Positions 8,695-17,136 are shown, counted from the stretch's first letter. The stretch: DNA of 64,000 nucleotides from Chlorobiaceae bacterium (GCA_013334225.1 JAAXXY010000002.1:64084-128083), one strand, 5' to 3'. Numbers and translations are program-made. Notes: a model not told the origin generated them from the letters alone.

Positions 8695-8919
8695 TTATTT
8701 TTTAGGAGCAATAGCTGCTGAAACGCTCTGGAGAACCTGATTGCAGGTATTCAGAAGAGTACCGGCAAGATCGGTTGCTGTTTTGGTGAGAGGCTCGACC
8801 ATGGAAGCTGCGGTTTTAATGCCGTTGTTGAGAATTTCAACCTGCTGCTGTGCAAGTTTGCCTAAAGTGTCAATCAGGTTGCTGATTGCACCACCCACAT
8901 CGCTTGTTCCGTTTGACAT
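8695..8919 (-). CDS. csmB: Chlorosome envelope protein B
   Basis: A 74-residue protein beginning MSNGTSDVGGAISNL and ending SAAIAPKK, which matches the CsmB family of green sulfur bacteria in length and in the conserved block EPLTKTATDLAGTLLNTCNQV. CsmB lies in the lipid monolayer envelope of the chlorosome, the bacteriochlorophyll antenna organelle on the cytoplasmic face of the membrane. It is next to CsmA in abundance. The gene stands alone with its own terminator and a 440-bp upstream spacer, consistent with a strongly expressed monocistronic unit. Confidence 0.92.
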   Translation of the reverse strand: MSNGTSDVGGAISNLIDTLGKLAQQQVEILNNGIKTAASMVEPLTKTATDLAGTLLNTCNQVLQSVSAAIAPKK

Positions 8920-9361
8920 AGTTTTTGTTGTTTAGATTTTGGGAAAAGAGAGAGTTAAAATTGTTCAGGTACTTTCATACCAATTTTACAACAAGTTAAA
9001 ACATTTTAAATAATAGAGCAAATGTAAAAGGCGGGTTGCTCCCTGATAGTTGTATTTATTCATAAGCAGATACAGTTCCGTGAAGCAACTCTGACAGCTG
9101 CCGGTCCGCATTATTTTTTCATTCTTTGATCATGTAATTCCTGCCTGCCTGTTTTTCATCGATCATTACGCTCATATTCGCTTTCTGAAGGTATACGTTA
9201 TTATTTCTTTAGTGTTGGCGGGTTCCATTAAGCAAATAAATTCTGTACTTTTAACTTCAATTATCAGGAAAATTGTTATTCTTGACTACAAAGCGGGTTC
9301 CCTGTACCAGCCTGTGCAGCAGGAACGCATTTCACAGTAATGCATTAACTCTTCGTGAGAT
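8920..9361. other. Intergenic region between divergent csmB and flavodoxin-like gene
   Basis: About 440 bp without a convincing gene. It must carry the divergent promoters of csmB (minus) and the flavodoxin-PCP_red gene (plus). A weak TTGACT at 9281 has no good -10 box at the right spacing. No operator palindrome stood out. Confidence 0.5.
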
Positions 9362-9994
9362 ATGTCAGAAACTCTAAAGGCTGTTATTTTATATGATAGC
9401 ATGTCCAAAGGCGGTTCCACCGAATCTGCCATCAATTCCATCGGTATGAAACTGGCGGAAGAGGGTGTCTATGTCGAAAAAGCAAAATGCAAAGCCAATG
9501 CGGATTACAGTTTTGTAAGGGATTTCGATATCGTTCTTCTCGGGGCTCCAGTTTATTATTTCGTTGTCGCTTCGCAGCTCCTTGGTGCCCTGGTTCAGGG
9601 AAACCTGAAAAAAAACCTTAAAAGAAAGAAAATCGCGCTTTTTCTTATCTGCGGAACCCCTGGAACCATGGCGGCAGTGCTTTACCTGCCCCAGTTGAAG
9701 GTCAATCTTGTCGGCAACAGGATACTTGCCGAGAAAATATTTTCTCCGGCCATGCTGTCTAATGAGGATGCAATCGACGATTTCGTATACGATGTTCTTG
9801 AAGAGTACGAGAGAGCCATGAGGTCGAGAACTAAATTGCAATGGACCGACGAAGCCCTGGATATGCTTCAGGGGTTGCCACCTTTTATGCATGGTGGAAT
9901 AAAAGCTCTTGTTGAAGACTATGCAGAAGCACATGGATACAATACGATCACTGCAGAACTTATGGATATCGCAAGGTCCGACCAGGGGAAGTAA
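9362..9994 (+). CDS. Flavodoxin-like domain fused to a PCP_red (BchB C-terminal-like) domain
   Basis: A 210-residue protein. Residues 5-150 have a flavodoxin-like alpha/beta pattern: VILYDSMSKGGSTESAINSI resembles the FMN phosphate loop, DFDIVLLGAPVYYF the second loop, and IALFLICGTPG a later strand. Residues 158-205 (WTDEALDMLQGLPPF, then EAHGYNTIT) match the PCP_red domain found at the C-terminus of the BchB subunit of dark protochlorophyllide reductase and in some stand-alone redox proteins. It lies between csmB and a CsmB-like gene, which suggests a role in (bacterio)chlorophyll or chlorosome redox chemistry. That is inference; the flavin and its reaction are not visible in the sequence. 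Confidence 0.75.
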   Translation: MSETLKAVILYDSMSKGGSTESAINSIGMKLAEEGVYVEKAKCKANADYSFVRDFDIVLLGAPVYYFVVASQLLGALVQGNLKKNLKRKKIALFLICGTPGTMAAVLYLPQLKVNLVGNRILAEKIFSPAMLSNEDAIDDFVYDVLEEYERAMRSRTKLQWTDEALDMLQGLPPFMHGGIKALVEDYAEAHGYNTITAELMDIARSDQGK

Positions 9995-10128
9995 GCAGTA
10001 TACCTTTTACAGGGATGACTTTCGCAGATATCGCTCCTTTGGCGCCCTGTGAGACAGGAACTATTCAGTTGGACGTTTATCTGCATTTCGGGTGGAAATA
10101 TATATTTAACACATAATTCGAAATCATT

Positions 10129-10512
10129 ATGGCCCAGGAAGAAAAAAAACGCGGTTTTTTTGACAGATTCAGAAAAAGCACTCCTGCCGCAAGTACTCCG
10201 GCAAGCCCGGTTCCGAAACCTCAGCCAGCCGCACCAAAAGCCGCGCCTCCGGCACGTGTTCCGGAAAAAGTAGAAAGCAAAACAGCTGCTCCGGTCGGTA
10301 AAAATCCGTTTTCACCTTCTGCGCCTGAACCATCTGCACCGTTGGCCACATCAGGTTCGTCCATCGATACCGTAGAGGCTTTCAACCAGATGTGCCAGGC
10401 TCTTGTCGATATCAATAAATCTCAGGTCCAGATTGTCAATATGGCTCTTACCATGCTGTCGAACTCGATCAAGAAAATTGCTGAAGGTATCAATACTGCC
10501 GACAGGCAATAA
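10129..10512 (+). CDS. CsmB-like chlorosome envelope protein with Pro/Ala-rich N-terminal extension
   Basis: A 127-residue protein. Residues 1-70 are charged and then rich in Pro, Ala and Lys (KKRGFFDRFRKS, then low complexity). Residues 80-127 (VEAFNQMCQALVDINKSQV and INTADRQ) have the amphipathic helical pattern of CsmB/CsmF envelope proteins. The downstream hairpin makes it a single-gene unit. It is probably a chlorosome envelope component, but I cannot tell which Csm name applies, and the extension is unlike the short CsmB encoded 1.2 kb away. The Pro/Ala/Lys-rich style recalls the N-termini of PscA and PscB. Confidence 0.65.
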   Translation: MAQEEKKRGFFDRFRKSTPAASTPASPVPKPQPAAPKAAPPARVPEKVESKTAAPVGKNPFSPSAPEPSAPLATSGSSIDTVEAFNQMCQALVDINKSQVQIVNMALTMLSNSIKKIAEGINTADRQ

Positions 10513-10524
10513 ATTATCATTGAA

Positions 10525-10580
10525 AAACCCTGAAGATACAGATGTATACAGCTGCAGTCAGTCTTCAGGGTTTCTTGTGA
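10525..10580 (+). terminator. Terminator after the CsmB-like gene
   Basis: A 12-bp perfect inverted repeat (aaaccctgaaga / tcttcagggttt; arms 10525-10536 and 10562-10573) with a 25-nt loop, ending in a T-rich stretch. It starts 13 bp after the stop codon. Confidence 0.8.
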
Positions 10581-10795
10581 TTCTTTGACACATTAACCGG
10601 GAGTGCGCTCTGGATTGGTACCGTCTCTTTGACGGACGATGGTTGAGTATCCTTTTTGCATACAGGGATCGGTATTGTATCGATGAGTTATTGTTTTTCT
10701 TCCAAAAGAATTGATAGCAGGAACTCTCAATCCCTGAGACGCGTTTACAGAAACCGAAACTCTTGCCTAGTGCGCTCAATAATTTTGCTACTATC

Positions 10796-11413
10796 ATGGA
10801 AGTTGTCGGTAAAAGTAATGCTCATATAGTTATTGACTCATGTCTTCATGAATCAACCATATATTTTTCGAACCACGAAAAAATTATCAAGTGTAATCCC
10901 TACTGTACCAATGTCAGGTACCTTATGGAGCATGACATTTTTCAGTGGGTGTTTGAGGTAAACGATCCCAGGAATCATCCTATCACTGCAGTGTTTTTCG
11001 TGAAGCAGACCTCGGAAAGCTTTTCTCTGGATGACAGTATCGGAAAGAATCTTGTTCCGAAGCTGAAGAATCAGGACCATTTCAACCGTGTCGGGAAAAG
11101 GATCAGATGGGACAATGTTCATGAAACGCCATCGTTTGAAATAAGCAATCCCAATACTTTTGTCGGAAAAGCCAATTCGGAGATATGTCTTCTTCATCAG
11201 AAAGACAATCGCACCTCGGTTTTTTTCGATACCAACATCATTCTTGATTTCCAGCTGACCTTTCCGCTGAACCTCATGCCCGAAGGCTTCCTGAAATTCA
11301 TGAGCGAAACGATCATGTCGCAGATCATGCAGCAGGCGACCGAAAGCATGCTTTGCCGGGTTCAGTCCGATATCTGCTGTTCCGATCTTGAAATAGCGGC
11401 TTCCGGCAAGTAA
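10796..11413 (+). CDS. DUF1997-like protein of unknown function
   Basis: About 205 residues from ATG 10796; an in-frame TTG at 10763 would add 11 residues, and neither has a clear Shine-Dalgarno. No signal peptide or membrane helix. The C-terminal block LTFPLNLMPEGFLKF followed by a long helix and LCRVQSDICC resembles DUF1997 proteins, which are known mainly from cyanobacteria, plastids and green sulfur bacteria. The match is by eye and weak. It follows the chlorosome-related genes but is separated from them by a terminator, so a link to photosynthesis is only suggestive. Confidence 0.55.
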   Translation: MEVVGKSNAHIVIDSCLHESTIYFSNHEKIIKCNPYCTNVRYLMEHDIFQWVFEVNDPRNHPITAVFFVKQTSESFSLDDSIGKNLVPKLKNQDHFNRVGKRIRWDNVHETPSFEISNPNTFVGKANSEICLLHQKDNRTSVFFDTNIILDFQLTFPLNLMPEGFLKFMSETIMSQIMQQATESMLCRVQSDICCSDLEIAASGK

Positions 11414-11488
11414 GTCGATTCCATAAATTCCCCCTCCCGTTGCGCTGTATTCGATACGTTTGCATTGTCCATTCTTTTTTTGTAGATT

Positions 11489-11511
11489 ATACCTGTACGG
11501 GGTATAGGTAT
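11489..11511. promoter_or_regulatory. Candidate CstR/CsoR-type operator
   Basis: Thirteen bp before the repressor ATG, atacct (11489-11494) and aggtat (11506-11511) form a perfect inverted repeat around a GTACGGGGTAT core. A nested pair TATACC/GGTATA lies inside. A G-tract flanked by A/T half-sites is the usual operator form of CsoR-family repressors. Overlap with the likely start region fits autorepression of the whole operon. Confidence 0.6.
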
Positions 11512-11524
11512 TTAATGATTGTTA

Positions 11525-11797
11525 ATGCTTCAGCAACAGACGATTGAAACAAAAACAGAAAAACTCATGGAAGATGTGATTATCAGATTGAAAAAGGTCG
11601 GCGGACAGGTCGAAGGGCTTATCAGGATGATTGAAAAAGGGGATGAATGCAGCCAGATTATCACTCAGTTTCAGGCAGCCAAGGCCGCGCTCGACAATAC
11701 TTTTTCACTGGTGCTTGACAGGAACCTCAAGGAATGCATGAGAAAGAATGATTCGAAAAGCATTGAAAAGATTATCAAACTTATTGCGAGACAGTAA
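11525..11797 (+). CDS. CsoR-family repressor, CstR (persulfide-sensor) subtype
   Basis: A 90-residue all-helical protein of the CsoR/RcnR/FrmR family (RLKKVGGQVEGLIRMIEKG at residues 21-39 is the signature). In copper-sensing CsoR the ligands are Cys, His and Cys. Here the equivalents are Cys42, Asn67 (in DRNLKEC) and Cys71. Loss of the His with retention of two Cys 29 residues apart matches the CstR type, which senses persulfides and polysulfides by disulfide or trisulfide crosslinking. It is the first gene of a six-gene operon, 5 bp from the TolC-like gene. I chose ATG 11525 over the in-frame TTG 11519. The effector is inferred from residues, not shown. Confidence 0.8.
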   Translation: MLQQQTIETKTEKLMEDVIIRLKKVGGQVEGLIRMIEKGDECSQIITQFQAAKAALDNTFSLVLDRNLKECMRKNDSKSIEKIIKLIARQ

Positions 11798-11802
11798 AAA
11801 TC

Positions 11803-13131
11803 ATGAAAGTAAGCAAGTTTATATCGGTTTTCTCTCTGTCTGTAAGCATGTTCTTCAGTGCACAGCAGGCGACAGCCACCGGGAGAATGATCAAGCTCTC
11901 TCTTTCCGAAGCTTTGACGATGGCCAGGGAAAACAATTTCACCATCAAAGCAGCCCGTAGCAGGGTTGATCAGGCCGAAGCGAGAATCAGGCAAACCCGC
12001 CAGAGCACATTGCCGAAAGTTACACTTTCTGAAAACGCTGTCGCTACCAACGATCCCGGTGCTGCACTGGTTTTCAAGCTGCAGCAGAACATTGTCAAAG
12101 AGACAGATTTCGCTCCTGCGAAACTGAACAATGCGGATATCATCAATGATTTCAATACTTCGCTGCAGGTCATGCAGCCGATATACAATGCCGATGCGGC
12201 AGTCGGACGATCGATGGCGAAAACGGCGAAAACGGCCCAGGAATACATGTCCGGAAGGACGGTAGAGGCAATAGAGCTTCAGGTCGCAAAGCTTTATTAC
12301 GGTATGATCCTTGCCAGGAAAAATATAGAAGCGATCGACCAGTCCATTACCACCATGCAGGTCCACAGCCGAGTGGCCGGGCAAGCTTTCAGTGCCGGAA
12401 TTATGTCAAAATCGGACAAACTTTCCACGGATGTGAGGCTTGCAGAACTGAACGAGCAGAAACTCATGCTTCATGATGCTGTCAGGAACGCTTCCGATGC
12501 ACTGAAAGCTCTGCTCAACCTTGATCCGGCTGTCACTATTGTGCCGACTGGTGATTTCGTCATCGGCAAGGGAGTCCCGTCGATCGATGATGAGCGCGTT
12601 CCCGAAAAACGGAATGATCTCATGGCAATGATGACCTATCGCGATGTTGCAGCAAAACAGGGAGAGATGGCGAAAGCGGCCAGGCTTCCGAGAGTGAACG
12701 GTTTTCTTCGTACCGATCTGCACAGCAATGCAATTTTCAATGGCGGATCGAGCTGGATGATGGGTATCAACGTCCAGTGGGATTTGTTTGACGCGTATAC
12801 GTCCGAAGGCAGGATCCAGGAGGCGAAGGCCCAGGAACTCGAAGCCTTGTACAATTATGAGGCGGCAAAAAGCGGCAGTCTTGCAGAAATCAGAAAAACC
12901 CTCCGTGATATAAAAACTTCGAAAGCAAGGATTGCCGTAGCCCGGGAGGCCCTCGATGAAGCAAAGGTCAGCCTTGATTATATCGGCAGTCAGTTCAGGA
13001 GCGGAATGGCGATGACATTCGAACTGCTTATGCGTGAAGGGGCATACACCTTCGCAAAACTCAGGCTCAACCAGGCCAGGCATGACTACTGCGTTGCAAG
13101 AAGCGAGCTTGAATACTACTCGGGCAAATGA
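11803..13131 (+). CDS. TolC-like outer-membrane efflux protein
   Basis: A 442-residue protein with an N-terminal signal peptide (residues 1-25, ending ATA) and two long OEP repeats rich in Ala, Gln and Glu, beginning LSLSEALTMARENNFTIKAA. This is the usual build of the trimeric channel-tunnel that spans the outer membrane and periplasm in tripartite efflux. It follows the repressor by 5 bp and precedes the adaptor and RND genes, so it probably forms the exit duct of that pump. Confidence 0.88.
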   Translation: MKVSKFISVFSLSVSMFFSAQQATATGRMIKLSLSEALTMARENNFTIKAARSRVDQAEARIRQTRQSTLPKVTLSENAVATNDPGAALVFKLQQNIVKETDFAPAKLNNADIINDFNTSLQVMQPIYNADAAVGRSMAKTAKTAQEYMSGRTVEAIELQVAKLYYGMILARKNIEAIDQSITTMQVHSRVAGQAFSAGIMSKSDKLSTDVRLAELNEQKLMLHDAVRNASDALKALLNLDPAVTIVPTGDFVIGKGVPSIDDERVPEKRNDLMAMMTYRDVAAKQGEMAKAARLPRVNGFLRTDLHSNAIFNGGSSWMMGINVQWDLFDAYTSEGRIQEAKAQELEALYNYEAAKSGSLAEIRKTLRDIKTSKARIAVAREALDEAKVSLDYIGSQFRSGMAMTFELLMREGAYTFAKLRLNQARHDYCVARSELEYYSGK

Positions 13132-13189
13132 CCATGGTCATGAAAGGGATTAGAGCATCGGATACTAAACATCATTAACCATTACGGGT

Positions 13190-13600
13190 GTGAAAAAAAT
13201 CACAGTGATCCTCATAACCGCGTTTACTGCGGTATTGACATCGTGTGGAGGTAAAGAGGTAAAATCTGCCGGTGACACGAAACCGGAAACCGCGGTTGCT
13301 GTTGAACAGATTGCAACGGTCGAAAAGCGGACCGATTCATCAGGTGCAGCGGAACTTCTCGTTCCCCGGGAATCGATATTCAGCAGAGGTCCGCTCAGCG
13401 GGGTATATGTCGTCGGAACTGACGACAGGGTCGCTGTACGCTGGATAAGCCCCGGTCATGATGAAAACGGTCGTCAGGTTGTTCTCGGTGGTCTCGATGC
13501 CGGAGAACGGATAGTCGGAAAATATACAACCCAGCTTGAAGAGGGTATGGTGGTAAAGGAGCAGGTTTCAGAAATAAAAGAGGTACAGTCCCATGAATGA
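13190..13600 (+). CDS. Miniature RND periplasmic adaptor lipoprotein
   Basis: Only 136 residues, while adaptors of this family usually have 350-400. It starts at GTG 13190 with a lipoprotein signal (LTSC at residues 16-19, Cys19 lipidated). After a short linker it goes straight into the C-terminal membrane-proximal domain (LVPRESIFSRGPLSGVYVV, then GGLDAGERIVG and LEEGMVV). The coiled-coil hairpin, lipoyl and beta-barrel domains are missing. The frame is intact and overlaps the RND start by 8 bp. It looks like a precise in-frame internal deletion rather than a decayed gene. Whether it still couples pump to channel is unknown. Confidence 0.8.
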   Translation: MKKITVILITAFTAVLTSCGGKEVKSAGDTKPETAVAVEQIATVEKRTDSSGAAELLVPRESIFSRGPLSGVYVVGTDDRVAVRWISPGHDENGRQVVLGGLDAGERIVGKYTTQLEEGMVVKEQVSEIKEVQSHE

Positions 13601-16600
13601 AGGTATAGCAGGCAGGCTCGCCAAACAGTTCATCAACTCTAAGATCACGCCGCTTCTGATGCTGGCGGCGATCCTGGTCGGTATCATCGCGACATTCATG
13701 ACGCCGAGAGAGGAGGAACCGCAGATCGTGGTTCCCATGGTGGATATCTACATTCCGTATCCTGGCGCTGTACCTGCAGAAGTCGAGGAAAGGGTGGCAA
13801 AACCATTCGAAAGGACTCTGACCGAAATTCCCGGTGTTGATTATGTCTATTCGACATCGATGCCTGATTTCGCTCTCGTGACGGTGCGTTACAAAGTCGG
13901 CGAGGATACCGAGACCAGCATGGTCAAGCTCTGGGCAACACTCATGAAGAATATGGACAAAATGCCGCAGGGCGTCCAGATGCCGCTCATGAAAAAGGTT
14001 GCCATCGATGATGTGCCGGTGCTGAACCTGACCTTCTGGAGCAAGAGCAAGGATCCTTTTCAGCTCAGAAAAGCAGTGCTCGATGCAGCAGATGAACTCA
14101 AGAAAATACCCAATATCGGTGATGTTGAAATCAAGGGTGGCCTGAAACGTCAGGTGCGTATTCTGCTGGACAAGGAGAAGCTTCTGCGAAACAACGTCAG
14201 CGCCCTGCAGATTGCCCGGCAGGTACAGATGGCGAACAGCCAGATGACATCAGGAAATTTCAGGCAGCAGAACAGTGAAATTATCGTCAAGTCCGGCAGT
14301 TTCCTCGAGAAAGCCGAAGATGTCGGCAGCATTGTCGTTGGTGTCAACGGGGCCGCTCCGGTCTATCTCCGGGATGTTGCAACGATTGTTGACGGGCCTG
14401 AAGAGGTCAATAACTACAACTTTTTCGGATGGGGGGCTGCATCTCATGCAAAAGACACCGGCGAATATCCTGCGGTGACCCTGACGGTTGCAAAGCGTAA
14501 AGGTGCCGATGCTTCAGTGCTCGCTGGAAAGGTTATTGAAAAGGTCGATCAGTTGAAGGGGTCGGTTATTCCTGCAGGTATCACGGTCACGGAAACAAGG
14601 AACTACGGCGAGACCGCTACTGAAAAGGTCTCTACCCTTCTCGAGCATCTTTTCATCGCCATTGTCGCCGTTACGATCGTTGTCGGTCTTTTCCTCGGAT
14701 GGAGAGGTGCACTGGTGAACTTTATTTCCGTTCCCATTACCTTCGCACTTACTCTTCTGGTCTACTATCTGCTTCACTACTCACTCAACAGGGTCACGCT
14801 GTTTGCTTTGATTTTTGTAACCGGTATTGTCGTCGATGACTCGATCATCATTGCCGAAAATATCCACCGCCATTTCGCCATGAAGAAGCAGCCCAGGCTG
14901 CAGGCGGCCATTACGGCGGTCAGCGAAGTGGGCAACCCGACTATTCTTGCAACCTTTACTGTTATCGCGGCCGTATTGCCGATGGTATTCGTTTCCGGTC
15001 TCATGGGCCCGTATATGAGCCCGATGCCGATCGGCGCATCCCTTGCCATGATTTTCTCGCTGTTGATCGCACTGATCGTTACCCCGTGGCTCTCCTACAG
15101 GCTGCTCAAGGTTGAGGGCGCCGGTCATGAGGAGTACGATATTACCAAAACCGTTTACTACCGGATGTTCAGAAGCGCGCTTTCCCCGCTTTTTGACAAC
15201 GGGTTCATGCGAATGATGGCATTCGCCGGTGTAGGCCTTCTGCTTGCCGGAGCAATTATCCTGATTCCGCTGAAAGCCGTCCAGATGAAAATGCTGCCTT
15301 TCGATAACAAGAATGAATTCCAGGTTATTCTGGATATGCCGGAAGGTACAGCTCTCGAGCAGACCGCAAGGGTGACAAAGGAGATAGCCGCCTATCTGAA
15401 GACGGTTCCTGAAGTGAAGAGCTATCAGTACTATGCCGGCACCAATGCGCCGATAAACTTCAACGGCCTTGTCCGTCATTACTATCTCCGTCAGGCTCCC
15501 AACATGGGAGATATCCAGGTCAATCTCGTGCCGAAAGGCGAGCGGAAGGATCAGAGCCACGATATTGCAAAGCGTGTGCGTGCAGACGTGCAGAGGATTG
15601 CCTTGAAATATAACGGCAATGCCAAGATCGTCGAGATTCCGCCAGGCCCTCCGGTCCTTTCAACCATTGTGGCCGAGATCTACGGCCCTTCGCAGGAACA
15701 GCAGATTGCGCTTGCAAAACAGGTGAAAAAGGTTTTTCAGGAGACTCCCGGTGTTGTCGATGTCGACTGGATGCTTGAGGATGACCAGAAAGTCGTCAAT
15801 CTTGTCGTCAACAAGGAACGGGCGGCTTTTCGCGGTGTGAGCGCCGAACAGATTGCCCAGACCCTCAGGATTTCCCTCAGCGGCATGGACGTGGGGGTGC
15901 TGCATTCAGGAAACGAGAAGGAGCCTGTTATGATACAGGTACGCCTGCCTCAGTCCGACAGGACCTCCCTGAAGGATCTCTCCGGAATTTTTGTTCAGTC
16001 CCAGGGTATGGGGTCCCTGACAACCCGTCTGCGTGCCGGTGAGATGATTCCGCTTTCGGAGCTGGTCAAAATCGAGGATAAAATCCAGGACAAGAGCATC
16101 TACCGCAAGGACCTGCGAAGGGTGGTCTACGTAACGGCAGATGTCGCAGGAGCGACGGAAAGTCCGGTCTATGCGATGCTGGAGATGGATAAAAAAATCA
16201 GTCAGCTCAAGCTTCCCGGCGGATATACCGTCAATCCGCTCTACACAGCACCGCCCAATTCAGAGCAAAAGCCTGCCATGAAATGGGACGGAGAGTGGCA
16301 GATCACCTTCGAGGTCTTCAGGGATCTCGGTACTGCATTCGCCGTAGTGCTTGTCATAATCTATCTTCTGATCGTGGGATGGTTTCAGTCCTTCAAGACT
16401 CCGCTCATCATGATGATCTCCATTCCGCTGAGCCTTGTCGGTATCATTCCGGGCCACATGATCCACGGAGCGTTTTTCACGGCGACCAGTATGATCGGCA
16501 TGATAGCTCTTGCCGGCATCATGGTGCGCAACTCGGTGCTGCTCATCGATTTCATCCAGATCAGGCGCGAGGATGGGGTTGAGCTGAAACAGGCCATCAT

Positions 16601-16796
16601 AGAATCGGCGGCAGTCCGTACACGGCCGATCATCCTGACGTCGGGAGCTGTCGTGATCGGTTCGGTCATCATGCTTTTCGACCCGATTTTCCAGGGGCTC
16701 GCCATCTCCATGATATGGGGCGGTGTGCTTTCGACGGTGCTGACACTTGTTGTTGTGCCGCTTGTTTATTATATCGCAGAAAAGAAATCAACATAA
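13593..16796 (+). CDS. RND efflux pump, inner-membrane transporter
   Basis: A 1067-residue RND permease with 12 predicted membrane segments in two halves and two large periplasmic loops. The first-half relay segment GIVVDDSIIIAENI carries the paired Asp used for proton coupling. The second half has LAGIMVRNSVLLIDFI. TLRISLSGMDVG and PREEEPQI are typical of the AcrB/CusA-like superfamily. I see no Met triad that would prove a copper pump. Placed in an operon with a CstR-like repressor and a persulfide-dioxygenase-like enzyme, its substrate may be a sulfur compound or thiol conjugate, but this is inference. Confidence 0.9.
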   Translation: MNEGIAGRLAKQFINSKITPLLMLAAILVGIIATFMTPREEEPQIVVPMVDIYIPYPGAVPAEVEERVAKPFERTLTEIPGVDYVYSTSMPDFALVTVRYKVGEDTETSMVKLWATLMKNMDKMPQGVQMPLMKKVAIDDVPVLNLTFWSKSKDPFQLRKAVLDAADELKKIPNIGDVEIKGGLKRQVRILLDKEKLLRNNVSALQIARQVQMANSQMTSGNFRQQNSEIIVKSGSFLEKAEDVGSIVVGVNGAAPVYLRDVATIVDGPEEVNNYNFFGWGAASHAKDTGEYPAVTLTVAKRKGADASVLAGKVIEKVDQLKGSVIPAGITVTETRNYGETATEKVSTLLEHLFIAIVAVTIVVGLFLGWRGALVNFISVPITFALTLLVYYLLHYSLNRVTLFALIFVTGIVVDDSIIIAENIHRHFAMKKQPRLQAAITAVSEVGNPTILATFTVIAAVLPMVFVSGLMGPYMSPMPIGASLAMIFSLLIALIVTPWLSYRLLKVEGAGHEEYDITKTVYYRMFRSALSPLFDNGFMRMMAFAGVGLLLAGAIILIPLKAVQMKMLPFDNKNEFQVILDMPEGTALEQTARVTKEIAAYLKTVPEVKSYQYYAGTNAPINFNGLVRHYYLRQAPNMGDIQVNLVPKGERKDQSHDIAKRVRADVQRIALKYNGNAKIVEIPPGPPVLSTIVAEIYGPSQEQQIALAKQVKKVFQETPGVVDVDWMLEDDQKVVNLVVNKERAAFRGVSAEQIAQTLRISLSGMDVGVLHSGNEKEPVMIQVRLPQSDRTSLKDLSGIFVQSQGMGSLTTRLRAGEMIPLSELVKIEDKIQDKSIYRKDLRRVVYVTADVAGATESPVYAMLEMDKKISQLKLPGGYTVNPLYTAPPNSEQKPAMKWDGEWQITFEVFRDLGTAFAVVLVIIYLLIVGWFQSFKTPLIMMISIPLSLVGIIPGHMIHGAFFTATSMIGMIALAGIMVRNSVLLIDFIQIRREDGVELKQAIIESAAVRTRPIILTSGAVVIGSVIMLFDPIFQGLAISMIWGGVLSTVLTLVVVPLVYYIAEKKST

Positions 16797-16813
16797 CGGA
16801 CGGGGCAAACCAT

Positions 16814-17122
16814 ATGAAATTACTTGCTATAATGGGACATGGAGAGACCCGCCCGAAAGTGCGGGAACTTTTCAGTAAGTATCAGGTGAGCATGTTCAGC
16901 AGCATGGACATCCGCGGATGCAACTGCGAGAAGAAAAGCAGTGAATTACAGTCATGGTGGCCGGCAGACCAGATGCTCGGAGTCTACTCGTCACTCTGTT
17001 TCGCTATTGTGGACGATCACAAGGCCGATGCGATCATGCTCGAACTTGAACAAAGCCCCATAACCGTTGACGGTGATTTTCCCGCAAGAGCCTTTCTCAT
17101 GAATGTTGAAAAATCAGTCTGA
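16814..17122 (+). CDS. Small PII-like/DUF3240-like protein
   Basis: A 102-residue soluble protein, ATG 16814, 17 bp after the RND stop. The pattern of strands and helices (MKLLAIMGHGETRPKVRELF, then LCFAIVDDHKADAIMLEL) fits a ferredoxin-like fold of the PII-like or DUF3240 type. Small proteins of that kind are often found at the end of RND metal-efflux operons. It carries a CNC motif (about residues 36-38) and one further Cys, so it could bind a metal or react with persulfide. The function is unknown; the family call is by eye. Confidence 0.6.
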   Translation: MKLLAIMGHGETRPKVRELFSKYQVSMFSSMDIRGCNCEKKSSELQSWWPADQMLGVYSSLCFAIVDDHKADAIMLELEQSPITVDGDFPARAFLMNVEKSV

Positions 17123-17136
17123 ACGAGGATTTGCCC

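Noticed and set aside
8695..11413. A single chlorosome operon from csmB to the DUF1997-like gene
   Set aside because: csmB is on the opposite strand, and terminators follow both csmB and the CsmB-like gene.
11671..12384. A 237-codon minus-strand frame overlapping the repressor and TolC-like genes
   Set aside because: It spans two well-supported genes on the opposite strand and has no family features.
14781..15560. A 259-codon minus-strand frame inside the RND gene
   Set aside because: Antisense to a certain gene, with high His/Arg/Asn content and no motif.
13593..16796. A copper efflux (CusA) assignment for the RND pump
   Set aside because: No methionine metal triad was evident, the repressor lacks the copper-ligand His and no copper chaperone or P-type ATPase is adjacent.
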